DNA of 64,000 bases from Betaproteobacteria bacterium (lineage in GTDB: Bacteria; Pseudomonadota; Gammaproteobacteria; Burkholderiales; Rhodocyclaceae). How positions within the stretch are numbered: position 1 is the stretch's first letter; every line of letters begins with the position of its first letter. The stretch is taken from NCBI GenBank assembly GCA_020621865.1, contig JAHRYW010000007.1, forward strand, positions 114,865-178,864. The letters run 5' to 3'. A program made the position numbers and the translations under genes. Of the stretch, positions 45,084 to 56,584 are shown in pieces. The notes below the pieces were generated by a model. It was not told the DNA's origin. It made no database searches and worked only from the letters and a program-made list of their open reading frames with translations.

Positions 45084-46637
45084 ATGCTCTCCGGCAAGAT
45101 CGCCACCCTGCTGATCCTGGCCACTTTCCTGTCGGTCATCGCCGCCCTGCTCGTCGCCAGCCGCTACCGGGCGACGATGCAGGCGCTGATGAAAATGCCG
45201 CTAAATTTGCCATCGACCGTAGCATTTGACGCCGTGACCGCGGCCTTGCCGGTCGCCGCAGAGCATCCGCCGCAGCCGGTCAGCCTGGACGACAACCGGC
45301 GTGCCCGGCACCGGCTGGTCGGCGCCTTCATCGGCCTGACCCTGCTGATGGCACTGTCCCGCACATTGCAGATGCAGATCATGGCCGACGGCCCGATCAC
45401 CTGGAAGACGGTGCTGACGCTGGGCGCCGCCTACGCCTGGCCGGTCGTCCCGGTGATCGCGGTGATCGACCGCTGGCGCCGCCGCCGGCTGGTCGGCACG
45501 CTGCTGCTCTGGTTCGTCGCCGCCATCGCGCTGCTCAGCTGGCGGGTCAACGAGAACGTCAGCTTCACCCAGATCCTCTTCTGGATGAGCTTCGACATCG
45601 GCCTGCCGCTGATCGTCGTCACCGCGCTGTGCCTGGGCGGCGCGACGCGGGCGGTCGGGCCGTGGCTGGCGCCGGTCTTCATCGTGCTGTGCTGGGCCTC
45701 GCAGGCCGGCGTCGACCTGCTCAACCTGCTGGTCGAGCGGCAAAGCCCCTTGATCTACTGGCTGGTCGGCTGGCTGCCGCCGATTGCCGGCATCGCGCTG
45801 TTCGCACTGGCGCCGTGGCTGCTCGCCTGGTGGCCGGCCAAGGCGCTCGGCCGCTGGATCGCCGGCGCCTACGCCCGGCGGCAGATTTCCGAACTGTTCT
45901 ACCTGTTCACCGCGGTCTGGGTCATCGCGCTGACCGGCCCGGCGCTGGGCGCCATCGCCAGCCAGGGCTGGGGTGCCCTGCTCGATTTCCTGCCCCTGCT
46001 ATGGATTCCGCCCGGCGCCTGGCTGATGCGCACCATGGTGGCGCAAGACCAGGCCGGCCGGCCACCGACCCTGCTCGTGCTGCGCGTCTTCCAGCAGGAC
46101 GCCAACGTCCAGGACCTTTTCGACCGCGTTATCGACCGCTGGCGGCTGAGCGGCAACACCGTACTGATCGCCGGCACCGACGTGCTTACCCACACCATCG
46201 ACCCCGACGACATCTTCGCCTTTCTCGACAGCAAGCTGGGCGAACGCTTCATCCGCCGGCCGGAAGACGTGACGCGCCGGCTGGCCGCCTTCGAACTGCA
46301 GCCCGACGCGGAGGGCCGCTACCGGGTCAACGAGTGCTACTGCCACGACACGACCTGGCAACTGGCGCTGGCCGAGCTGCTGCGCAGCAGCGACGTCGTG
46401 CTGATGGACCTGCGCAACTTCGTCGCCGCCAACAAGGGCTGCCTGTACGAGCTGGAAACGCTGTCTACCGCCCAAGGCCTGAAACGCGTCGTCGTGCTGG
46501 TCAACGACCGCACCGAAATCGCCGCCGCCCAGGCCGCCACCGCCGGCGCCCCGGCCGGCCGTTTCGTCTGGCTGGCCCAGCAGGGCGACACGCCGCCGGC
46601 CACCGAGCAGGTGCTGGCGCCCTTGCTTGCCCCCTGA
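45084..46637 (+). CDS. Polytopic membrane protein with TIR-like cytosolic domain
   Basis: 517 residues. About seven to nine hydrophobic segments occupy residues 5-325 (for example IATLLILATFLSVIAALLV and ELFYLFTAVWVIALTG). The C-terminal 190 residues are soluble: TLLVLRVFQQDANVQDLFDRV, a linker, then LLRSSDVVLMDLRNFVAANKG and LYELETLSTAQGLKRVVVLVND. This strand-helix order, with a conserved surface-acid segment, resembles TIR/STIR-type folds that sense or cleave nucleotides, but no certain catalytic Glu can be named. It starts 10 bp after the M15 gene and closes the operon. A copy of the dispersed motif lies in the first loop (codons about 37-49). Confidence 0.65.
   Translation: MLSGKIATLLILATFLSVIAALLVASRYRATMQALMKMPLNLPSTVAFDAVTAALPVAAEHPPQPVSLDDNRRARHRLVGAFIGLTLLMALSRTLQMQIMADGPITWKTVLTLGAAYAWPVVPVIAVIDRWRRRRLVGTLLLWFVAAIALLSWRVNENVSFTQILFWMSFDIGLPLIVVTALCLGGATRAVGPWLAPVFIVLCWASQAGVDLLNLLVERQSPLIYWLVGWLPPIAGIALFALAPWLLAWWPAKALGRWIAGAYARRQISELFYLFTAVWVIALTGPALGAIASQGWGALLDFLPLLWIPPGAWLMRTMVAQDQAGRPPTLLVLRVFQQDANVQDLFDRVIDRWRLSGNTVLIAGTDVLTHTIDPDDIFAFLDSKLGERFIRRPEDVTRRLAAFELQPDAEGRYRVNECYCHDTTWQLALAELLRSSDVVLMDLRNFVAANKGCLYELETLSTAQGLKRVVVLVNDRTEIAAAQAATAGAPAGRFVWLAQQGDTPPATEQVLAPLLAP
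45193..45229 (-). repeat. Dispersed uptake-like motif, copy 7 (in membrane-protein gene)
   Basis: On the minus strand: AAATGCTACGGTCGATGGC, AAATTTAG, then CGGCATTTTCA. The core is perfect, the second block degenerate. The gene reads it antisense, frame ACC-GTA-GCA-TTT, in a linker after the first membrane segment. Confidence 0.75.
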
Positions 46638-46747
46638 CAACGCATTTGTTTCCAATTGTTAGCGGGCGAAACCTTAAACGGCTTCATGCGTTCATATCCT
46701 GAGAGGGCCAATTCTGGAAGCGGCCCTGTCGTCAAAGGAGATCAACG

Positions 46748-47056
46748 ATGAAAACCATGCGCAACGTTCTGTTCGGCGCAATCCTTGCCGCCGGACTGAC
46801 ATCCGGCGCCTACGCCCACGAACCGCGCGTCGGCCTGAGCATCAATCTGGGTTACCCGGTCTATGTCGCACCACCGCCGGCCTACTACGCGCCGCCCCCG
46901 GTCGTTTATGCCCCACCGCCCCCACGGGTTTACCTGCCGGCGCCCTATGTCGTCCCGTCCTACGGCTACCGGCCCTACGTTTATGACTACGGTCCGCGCC
47001 ATGGCGGGCATCGCCACGGCGGACATCGCCACGGGCATCGGCACCATCATCACTAA
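46748..47056 (+). CDS. Small secreted Pro/Tyr-rich protein with His-rich tail
   Basis: 102 residues. Clear signal peptide (MRNVLFGAILAAGLTSGAYA, cleavage about residue 23-24), then a short strand, then a Pro/Tyr/Val repeat region (YAPPPVVYAPPPPRVYLP) and a C-terminus of GHRHGGHRHGHRHHHH type. The His-rich tail suggests periplasmic or surface metal binding (inference). Good ribosome site AAAGGAGATCAACG. Monocistronic and convergent with the next gene. The 110 bp upstream (46638-46747) hold its presumed promoter; I see no clear box. Confidence 0.8.
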   Translation: MKTMRNVLFGAILAAGLTSGAYAHEPRVGLSINLGYPVYVAPPPAYYAPPPVVYAPPPPRVYLPAPYVVPSYGYRPYVYDYGPRHGGHRHGGHRHGHRHHHH

Positions 47057-47066
47057 ACGGCGGCAG

Positions 47067-47645
47067 TCAGTCGTAAACCGGCCGCGCATTGGCCGCCAGC
47101 CGGCGATCGAAATCGGCACGGATCAACGCCAGTGCGTCGGCGTCACCCTGAGCCGCAGCGCGCCGCAGCCAGCGCCTGGCCTCCGGGATGTCTGCCTCGA
47201 CGCCGCGCCCGAGCAGCAGGGCGACACCAAGATGAAACTGGGCCACGGTGTAGCCGGACTCGGCGGCTCGGCGCAACCACCGGGCCGCCGCCATCGGATC
47301 GGCGCCCCGATCGCTGCCGCGCCCGGCTTCCAACATGTCGGCCAGATAAACCATGGACGGGGCGTTGCCGCGTTGTGAGCACTCGCTCAGAAAGGCCAGC
47401 CCGCCAACATGATCGCCGGTCTTGTCCAGTTCATAGCCATTGACGCAGATGAATCCCAAGCGATCCGGAAAACGTTTCATCTGGTCAAGGTAATAGTGCC
47501 AGGAGGTGTCGGTCGGGTTCAGCACCCCGCCGGAAATCACCTCCTCGACCGACAACTGCGCCTGGCTGGCGCTGGCGAACAACAACCCGGAAGCCAAGAC
47601 AAGGTGGGCGGCAACACGGGCAAAAACGGATGAATATGAGTTCAT
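47067..47645 (-). CDS. Periplasmic Sel1-repeat protein
   Basis: 192 residues. Signal peptide (VARVAAHLVLASGLLFASASQA), then two to three Sel1-like TPR repeats: MVYLADMLEAGRGSDRGADPMAAARWLRRAA, and TVAQFHLGVALLLGRG with EARRWLRRAAAQG. Start at 47645 is supported by an AAGGAGACCC ribosome site. Sel1 proteins mediate protein-protein interaction; no specific role can be assigned. Convergent with the His-rich protein, 10 bp apart. Confidence 0.85.
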   Translation of the reverse strand: MNSYSSVFARVAAHLVLASGLLFASASQAQLSVEEVISGGVLNPTDTSWHYYLDQMKRFPDRLGFICVNGYELDKTGDHVGGLAFLSECSQRGNAPSMVYLADMLEAGRGSDRGADPMAAARWLRRAAESGYTVAQFHLGVALLLGRGVEADIPEARRWLRRAAAQGDADALALIRADFDRRLAANARPVYD

Positions 47646-47996
47646 GCGGGTCTCCTTCAGCGTTTGATTGAACGTGATGACAGCATATTCACCACCCACT
47701 TTTCGGCCGAGGGCAAATTGCCCGGCAATGACATGCCAATTGCCCAGCCCGGCGCGCTCGCTATCCAGCCATCCGATTTTTTTCGATTTTGGCCATTTTT
47801 TTACAGTGACCGTAGCATTTTGCAGCTACAAATCTTGCGACGCTTGGCGCTGAGCGTCGACCAACATTTAAGCAAACATTAATCTCCCCGCTCGTTCAGC
47901 AGCTTAGAATGCGAGCCACCGAAAATGTCGGCACGACTCCCGGATATCGTGACCGGCAACGCTCCCCTCCAGACTGCTCTGCCGACGGACGAACCC
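47646..47996. promoter_or_regulatory. Divergent intergenic region with motif copy 8
   Basis: 350 bp between the Sel1 protein (-) and the LTA-synthase-like protein (+). Apart from the dispersed motif at 47778-47821 and an AT-rich stretch at 47860-47885 I see no gene or clear promoter. In-frame codons extend upstream of 47997 but carry no good ribosome site. Confidence 0.4.
47778..47821 (-). repeat. Dispersed uptake-like motif, copy 8
   Basis: On the minus strand: AAATGCTACGGTCACTGT, A7, TGGCCAAAATCGAAAAA. Both blocks are conserved. Intergenic. Confidence 0.88.
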
Positions 47997-49934
47997 ATGC
48001 GCCGCCCCTCATTCAGAATCCCCCTGCTGCCGTATTTGCTCCTGTTCCTGGGCATCGCCTTCGTGACCCGCCTCGGGCTGACCCTGCGCAGCGGAACCGA
48101 TGCCGTGCCGCCAAGCCTGTGGCCGGAAATCTTCGTGCGCGGTCTCGGCTTCGATCTGGCGGTCGCCGCCTGGTTGCTGGCGCCCGCCTTGCTGGTGCTG
48201 GCCGTCTGGCCAAGTCGATGGCAAGCCACTCGCTGGCAGCGCGGACTGCGGCTGGTCGTGTTTTTCCTGGTCAGCTTTGCGCTGCTTTTTGGCGCGCTGT
48301 CCGAAGCGACCTTCTGGGAAGAGTTTTCCACCCGCTTCAATTTCATTGCCGTCGACTACCTGATCTACACCCACGAGGTGATCGGCAACATCCGCGAGTC
48401 CTACCCGGTCGGCGCGCTGATTGCCGGCCTCGCCCTGATCGCCCTGGCGCTCACCTGGGGGTGCCGCCGTTTCCTGGCCGCCAGCCAGAGCACTATCACC
48501 GGCTGGCGCCAGCGCCTGGCCTGTGCCGCGCTGGCCTTCGTCTTTCCGCTGCTCTCCTGGCAACTGGCCGACGTCGACCAGATGCAGTTTTCGGAGAATG
48601 CCTACGCCAATGAGCTGGTCGGCAACGGCCTGATGACCTTTGCCGCGGCCTTCCGTCGCAACGAACTCGACTACGCACGCTTCTACGCGACGATGCCGGC
48701 CGAGCGCGCCAGCCAGGTCCTGCTCGACCTGGGCGTCGAACGCGAGAAATTGTCCGTCGCCCTGACCCCCGACCCCAACGAGGAAGAAGAGGAGGCCTTC
48801 GACCCCAAGCGCCTGCCCTTCAAGCGCGCCCCCCAGAACGTCGTGCTGATTTCGGTGGAGAGTCTGTCCGCCAAGTTTCTCGGCAGCTTTGGCAATCGCG
48901 ATGGCCTGACGCCGCGTCTCGACGAACTGGCCAGCCAGGGTCTGAGTTTCACCCGCCTGTACGCCACCGGCACGCGCACCGTGCGCGGCCTTGAAGCCCT
49001 GACGCTCGGCACCCCGCCGATCCCCGGCCAGGCCATCGTCCGCCGCCCGAACAACGAGCACCTGGCAACCGTCGGCCAGGTCCTGCGCCAGCATGGCTTC
49101 GAAACCTTCTTCCTCTACGGCGGCTACGGCTATTTCGACAACATGAACGCCTATTTTGCCGGCAACGACTACCGGGTGATCGACCGCACCGATTTCCCGA
49201 AAAAGTCGATCGGCTTCGCCAACGTTTGGGGGGTCGCCGACGAATACCTGTTCGACAACGCACTGACTGAACTCGACAAGAGCCACCAGTCCGGCAAGCG
49301 TTTCCTCGCCCAGATCATGACGACCAGCAACCATCGTCCCTACACCTACCCCTCGGGACGGATCGACATCCCCTCCCCCGGCGGCCGCGATGGTGCCGTC
49401 AAATACACCGATTACGCGATTGGGCATTTCATCGACGAGGCCCGCAAGCACGCCTGGTTCAAGGATACCGTCTTCATCATCGTCGCCGACCATTGCGCCT
49501 CGGCGGCCGGCAAGACCAAGCTGCCGGTAACTGGCTATCACATCCCGCTGATCTTCTACGCCCCGGACATGTTGCCGCCCGGCCAGAACAACCGCCTGTC
49601 CAGCCAGATCGACATTCCGCCGACCATCCTCGACATGCTGGGCCTGGTCGGCGACGACCACTTCTACGGCGAATCGCTGTTCGAACAACCTCTGCACGGC
49701 ACCGAACGCGCTTTCATCAGCAATTACCAGGAGCTGGGCTACCTGAAAAATGATCGCCTGGTTGTCCTCGGCCCCAAGAAGCGGGTTGACTACTTCGCGA
49801 TCGACGCCAAGGGCGACGCCACCGCCAGCCTCGCCGACGAAAAGCTGCGCGACGAAGCCATCGCCTACTACCAGAGCGCCTTCCAGTCCTTCAAGAGCGG
49901 CGAACTGAAGCTGAAATGGAAATGGCGTGACTGA
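47997..49934 (+). CDS. LTA synthase-like sulfatase-fold membrane enzyme
   Basis: 645 residues. Five N-terminal membrane segments (about 1-190; for example PLLPYLLLFLGIAFVTRLGL) and a large periplasmic alkaline-phosphatase-superfamily domain: NVVLISVESLSAKFLGSFG (metal Glu), the nucleophile region ATGTRTVRGLEALTLG (Thr near 327-329), SIGFANVWGVADEYLFD, ADHCASAAGKTKL and PLIFYAP. Family knowledge: LtaS/OpgB-type enzymes transfer phosphoglycerol from phosphatidylglycerol; in Gram-negatives the acceptor is often periplasmic glucan or unknown. The ATG at 47997 was chosen because homologues start just before the first membrane segment and GGACGA precedes it. Convergent with gph. Confidence 0.85.
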   Translation: MRRPSFRIPLLPYLLLFLGIAFVTRLGLTLRSGTDAVPPSLWPEIFVRGLGFDLAVAAWLLAPALLVLAVWPSRWQATRWQRGLRLVVFFLVSFALLFGALSEATFWEEFSTRFNFIAVDYLIYTHEVIGNIRESYPVGALIAGLALIALALTWGCRRFLAASQSTITGWRQRLACAALAFVFPLLSWQLADVDQMQFSENAYANELVGNGLMTFAAAFRRNELDYARFYATMPAERASQVLLDLGVEREKLSVALTPDPNEEEEEAFDPKRLPFKRAPQNVVLISVESLSAKFLGSFGNRDGLTPRLDELASQGLSFTRLYATGTRTVRGLEALTLGTPPIPGQAIVRRPNNEHLATVGQVLRQHGFETFFLYGGYGYFDNMNAYFAGNDYRVIDRTDFPKKSIGFANVWGVADEYLFDNALTELDKSHQSGKRFLAQIMTTSNHRPYTYPSGRIDIPSPGGRDGAVKYTDYAIGHFIDEARKHAWFKDTVFIIVADHCASAAGKTKLPVTGYHIPLIFYAPDMLPPGQNNRLSSQIDIPPTILDMLGLVGDDHFYGESLFEQPLHGTERAFISNYQELGYLKNDRLVVLGPKKRVDYFAIDAKGDATASLADEKLRDEAIAYYQSAFQSFKSGELKLKWKWRD

Positions 49935-49940
49935 GTGACC

Positions 49941-49966
49941 GTGGCCGGCCAAGGCGTGCCGGCCAC
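49941..49966. terminator. Hairpin between convergent genes
   Basis: GTGGCCGGC / GCCGGCCAC stem with an 8-base loop between the LTA-synthase-like and gph stops. No T-run on either side, so it is only a possible two-way terminator. Confidence 0.5.
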
Positions 49967-49992
49967 TTCCGCTTGGCCTCCGCTCCGGCCGT

Positions 49993-50667
49993 TCAGCGAT
50001 TCATCGCAAGCTCCCCGGCTCGCAGCAGTGCGCTTTCCAGGCTCCCGACCAGCGCATCGCAATCTTCGCCCCTGACCGCTTCGCCCTCGTTGTAGCCGTA
50101 GGGCACGCAGAACACCGTGCAACCGGCCTTGCGGGCGGTTTCGATGTCGTGGCGGGAGTCACCAATATGCAGGTTGGCCGCAGGGTCGGTACCCATCTGG
50201 TCGCAGGCGTGCCAGAGCGGCGCCGGGTGCGGCTTGCGGTGCGGCGTGCTGTCGCCGGAGACGACGACGGCGAAATACGGCGCCAGGCCGGTCGCTTCGA
50301 GAAGTGGCAACGTGAAGGCGGCCGGTTTGTTGGTGACCACGGCGAGCGGCAGGCCGGTGGCACGCCAACCTTCCAGTCCTTCGCGAACGCCTGCGAAAAG
50401 CCGGCTCTGTTGCCCATTGACCGCCACATAGTGGCGCTGGAAAACCTCAACTGCAGCAGCCAGTCTCGCCTCGTCGCTCGGCGCCACGCCGTGCAGGCAG
50501 CGGCGGACCAGGACCCCAACGCCCTGGCCGACGAATTTGCGGATTTCATCCTCGCTACGCGGCGGCAGGCCGAGTTCGGCCAGCGTGCGGCGGGCGGCTT
50601 CGTGGAGATCGGGCACGGTGTCGAGCAGCGTGCCGTCGAGATCGAAAGTAACGGATTCGAACTGCAT
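49993..50667 (-). CDS. gph: Phosphoglycolate phosphatase
   Basis: HAD-superfamily phosphatase, 224 residues. Motif I FDLDGTLLDT (Asp 9/11), motif II VVTNKPA, motif III KPHPAPL and motif IV HIGDSRHDIE are present, with a helical cap. It removes 2-phosphoglycolate formed by the RubisCO oxygenase reaction (cbbZ role) or by DNA repair. The ATG overlaps the rpe stop by one base (TGATG), so it is translationally coupled to rpe. Confidence 0.92.
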   Translation of the reverse strand: MQFESVTFDLDGTLLDTVPDLHEAARRTLAELGLPPRSEDEIRKFVGQGVGVLVRRCLHGVAPSDEARLAAAVEVFQRHYVAVNGQQSRLFAGVREGLEGWRATGLPLAVVTNKPAAFTLPLLEATGLAPYFAVVVSGDSTPHRKPHPAPLWHACDQMGTDPAANLHIGDSRHDIETARKAGCTVFCVPYGYNEGEAVRGEDCDALVGSLESALLRAGELAMNR

Positions 50668-51368
50668 CAGACTTGCGCCAGTTCGTGGCGCAATGCGCCG
50701 ATGATCGAGTCGTAACGGTGCGGGTCGCTGTCCTTGCCGGCACCATAGACGGCCGAGCCGGCAACGAAGGCATCGACGCCGGCGCGGGCGATTTCGGCGA
50801 TGTTGCCGGTGTTCACGCCACCGTCGATCTCCAGTCGGATGCGGCGGCCGGTTTCGCGTTCGTAGGCATCGAGTTTGGCTCTTGCCTGGCGGGCCTTGGC
50901 CAGCGTGCCGGGAATGAACCTCTGGCCACCGAAGCCGGGGTTGACGCTCATCAGCAGCACGACGTCGATCTTGTCGAGCACGTAGTCCATGTAGGCTAGC
51001 GGTGTCGCCGGGTTGAAGACCAGGCCGCCCTGGCAGCCGCCATCGCGGATCAGCGACAGGCTGCGGTCGACGTGTTCCGAGGCTTCCGGGTGGAAGGTGA
51101 TGATGTTGGCGCCGGCCTTGATGAAGTCGGGGATGATGCGGTCTACCGGCTTAACCATCAGGTGCACGTCGATCGGGGCGCCGGTGCACGGCCGGATCGC
51201 CTCGCAAACCAGTGGGCCGATAGTCAGGTTGGGGACGTAGTGGTTGTCCATCACGTCGAAATGAATCCAGTCGGCGCCGGCAGCGATGACGTTGCTGACC
51301 TCCTCACCCAGCTTGGCGAAATTGGCGGACAGGATGCTCGGGGCGATGACGAAATCGGGGTTTTTCAT
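50667..51368 (-). CDS. rpe: Ribulose-phosphate 3-epimerase
   Basis: 233 residues, TIM-barrel epimerase interconverting ribulose 5-phosphate and xylulose 5-phosphate (cbbE role in the Calvin cycle). Motifs: [53 protein letters not shown] and [10 protein letters not shown]. The ATG at 51368 follows TTTGGAGATCGCC. A terminator-like hairpin immediately precedes its ribosome site, separating it from cbbA. Confidence 0.95.
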   Translation of the reverse strand: MKNPDFVIAPSILSANFAKLGEEVSNVIAAGADWIHFDVMDNHYVPNLTIGPLVCEAIRPCTGAPIDVHLMVKPVDRIIPDFIKAGANIITFHPEASEHVDRSLSLIRDGGCQGGLVFNPATPLAYMDYVLDKIDVVLLMSVNPGFGGQRFIPGTLAKARQARAKLDAYERETGRRIRLEIDGGVNTGNIAEIARAGVDAFVAGSAVYGAGKDSDPHRYDSIIGALRHELAQV

Positions 51369-51378
51369 GGCGATCTCC

Positions 51379-51408
51379 AAAAAAAGCGGCCCCAGACTTC
51401 GGGGCCGG
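51379..51408 (-). terminator. Intra-operon terminator/attenuator between cbbA and rpe
   Basis: On the minus strand: CCGGCCCC-GAAGTCT-GGGGCCG followed by C and T7. The T-run ends about 10 bp from the rpe start and directly abuts its ribosome site. This is a textbook rho-independent structure placed inside the cbb gene cluster. Confidence 0.8.
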
Positions 51409-51444
51409 AAACCACAAGGAAGTGGCGCAGAAAAAACTCGTTGA

Positions 51445-52482
51445 TCAGCGGTAGCCGGCGGCCATTTTCTCCAGCCCGATCGGCTTGATCCGGGCCGCCT
51501 GGCCGGCGCTGCCGAAGGCCTCGAAGCGCTGGCGACAGATGTCGCGCGCCGCCGCCACCGCCGCCTTCAGGAAGGCACGCGGATCGAATTCCTCCGGCTT
51601 GTCGGCCATCGCCTTGCGCATGGCGCCGGTCATCGCCAGCCGGATATCGGTGTCGATATTGACCTTGCGCACGCCGTGGCGGATGCCCTCGACGATTTCC
51701 TCGACCGGCACGCCGTAGGTTTCCTTGATTGCGCCGCCGTACTGGCGGATGGTCGCCAGCCATTCCTGCGGGACGCTGCTCGATCCGTGCATGACCAGGT
51801 GGGTATTGGGAATGCGGGCGTGGATGGCCTTGATGCGGTCGATGGCGAGGATTTCGCCGGTCGGTGGCCGGGTGAATTTGTAGGCGCCGTGGCTGGTGCC
51901 GATGGCGATGGCCAGCGCATCGACGCCGGTCTGGGCGACGAAGTCGGCAGCCTCGTCGGGGTCGGTCAGCAGTTGCCCGTGGTCGAGCTTGCCGGCGGCG
52001 CCGATGCCGTCCTCCTCGCCGGCCTCGCCGGTTTCCAGCGAGCCGAGGCAGCCCAGCTCGCCTTCGACCGACACGCCGATGGCGTGCGCCATCTCGACCA
52101 CCTTGGCGGTGACCGCGACGTTGTAGGCGTAGGTGGTCGGCGTCTTGCCGTCGGTGCCCAGCGAGCCGTCCATCATCACGCTGGAGAAGCCGCTGCGCAT
52201 CGACTGCTGGCAGACGGCCGGCGAGGTGCCGTGATCCTGATGCAGGCAGACCGGGATGTCCGGGTATTGCTCGATGGCGGCTTCGACCAGCTTCCTGAGG
52301 AATGGCTCGCCGGCGTACTTGCGGGCGCCGGCCGAGGCCTGCAGGATGACCGGGCTGTCGCATTCGGCGGCCGCCTGCATGATGGCCTGGATCTGCTCCA
52401 TGTTATTGACGTTGAAGGCGGGCAGGCCGTAGCTGTGCTCGGCGGCGTGGTCGAGCAGTTGGCGCAGGGAAATGAGGGCCAT
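51445..52482 (-). CDS. cbbA: Fructose/sedoheptulose-bisphosphate aldolase, class II (Calvin)
   Basis: 345 residues, class II aldolase closely similar to fba at 12.6 kb: [71 protein letters not shown]. Differences cluster at 160-180 ([15 protein letters not shown]) and the C-terminus. Operon position after cbbG makes it the Calvin-cycle copy, which also condenses DHAP with erythrose 4-phosphate (family knowledge). AAAGGATCGACC precedes the ATG, 11 bp after the cbbG stop. Confidence 0.95.
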   Translation of the reverse strand: MALISLRQLLDHAAEHSYGLPAFNVNNMEQIQAIMQAAAECDSPVILQASAGARKYAGEPFLRKLVEAAIEQYPDIPVCLHQDHGTSPAVCQQSMRSGFSSVMMDGSLGTDGKTPTTYAYNVAVTAKVVEMAHAIGVSVEGELGCLGSLETGEAGEEDGIGAAGKLDHGQLLTDPDEAADFVAQTGVDALAIAIGTSHGAYKFTRPPTGEILAIDRIKAIHARIPNTHLVMHGSSSVPQEWLATIRQYGGAIKETYGVPVEEIVEGIRHGVRKVNIDTDIRLAMTGAMRKAMADKPEEFDPRAFLKAAVAAARDICRQRFEAFGSAGQAARIKPIGLEKMAAGYR

Positions 52483-52493
52483 GGTCGATCCTT

Positions 52494-55668
<3,175 letters not shown>

Positions 55669-55689
55669 GTCTCTCTCCATTTTTGCGAA

Positions 55690-56562
55690 TCAGGCGCGAC
55701 GCTTGTGGTCCATCAGGCGCAGGACCATCGGCGTGAAAATCATCTGCATGGCCAGGCCCATCTTGCCGCCGGGGACGACCAGCGTGTTCGGGCGGGTCAG
55801 CATGCTGCCGTGCAGGATGGTCAGCAGGTATTCGAAATCGATGCCCTTGGGGTTGGCGAAGCGGATCACCACCATGCTTTCGTCGGCGCTCGGAATGTCG
55901 CGGGCGATGAAGGGGTTGGAGGTATCGACGATGGGCACGCGCTGGAAATTGACGTGGGTGCGGCCGAACTGCGGGCAGAGATGATTCACGTAGTCCGGCA
56001 TCCGGCGCAGGATGGTGTCGACCACCGCCTCCTGCGAGTAGCCGCGCATCCGCTGGTCGCGGTGCAGCTTCTGGATCCACTCCAGGTTGATGATCGGCAC
56101 GACGCCGACGCAGAGATCGACCTGCTTGGCGATGTCGATGCCGTTGCCGGCCCAGGCGCCATGCAGGCCTTCGTAGAACATCAGGTCGGTGTCGGCCGGG
56201 ATCTCCTGCCAGGGCGTGAAGGTGCCGGGTTCCTGCTGCCAGGGTTCGGCCTCGGCGGCGTCGTGCAGGTATTTGCGAACCTGACCGCCACCGTTCTGGC
56301 CGTAGCTGACGAACAGCGCCTCCAGTTCGGCGAGCAGGTTGGCTTCCGGGCCGAAGTGGCTGAAATTGAGGTTGCCGAGCGCTTCCTGCTCCTTCATCTG
56401 GGCGCGCATGGCGAGGCGGTCGTAGCGATGGAAGGAATCGCCCTCGACGATCTGCGCGTTGAGCTTTTCGCGGCGGAAGATGTGCTGGAAGCTCTGCATC
56501 ACCGTGCTGGTGCCGGCGCCGGACGAGCCGGTGATGGCGATGATGGGGTGTTTGACGGACAT
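55690..56562 (-). CDS. cbbP: Phosphoribulokinase, proteobacterial type
   Basis: 290 residues. P-loop ITGSSGAGTSTV (about 10-21), substrate segment EGDSFHRYDR, NFSHFGPEANLL, DLMFYEGLHGAW (catalytic/Walker B region) and KQVDLCVGVVPIINLEWIQK are those of class I, octameric PRK. It makes ribulose 1,5-bisphosphate from ribulose 5-phosphate + ATP, the committed step before RubisCO. 22 bp after cbbF and 21 bp before cbbT, with ribosome site AAAGGGAGAAAC. Confidence 0.96.
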   Translation of the reverse strand: MSVKHPIIAITGSSGAGTSTVMQSFQHIFRREKLNAQIVEGDSFHRYDRLAMRAQMKEQEALGNLNFSHFGPEANLLAELEALFVSYGQNGGGQVRKYLHDAAEAEPWQQEPGTFTPWQEIPADTDLMFYEGLHGAWAGNGIDIAKQVDLCVGVVPIINLEWIQKLHRDQRMRGYSQEAVVDTILRRMPDYVNHLCPQFGRTHVNFQRVPIVDTSNPFIARDIPSADESMVVIRFANPKGIDFEYLLTILHGSMLTRPNTLVVPGGKMGLAMQMIFTPMVLRLMDHKRRA

Positions 56563-56584
56563 TTGTTTCTCCCTTTACTTGAAT

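Noticed and set aside
47925..47996. Upstream ATG extending the LTA-synthase-like protein by 24 residues
   Set aside because: No ribosome site, and homologues begin just before the first membrane segment at 47997.
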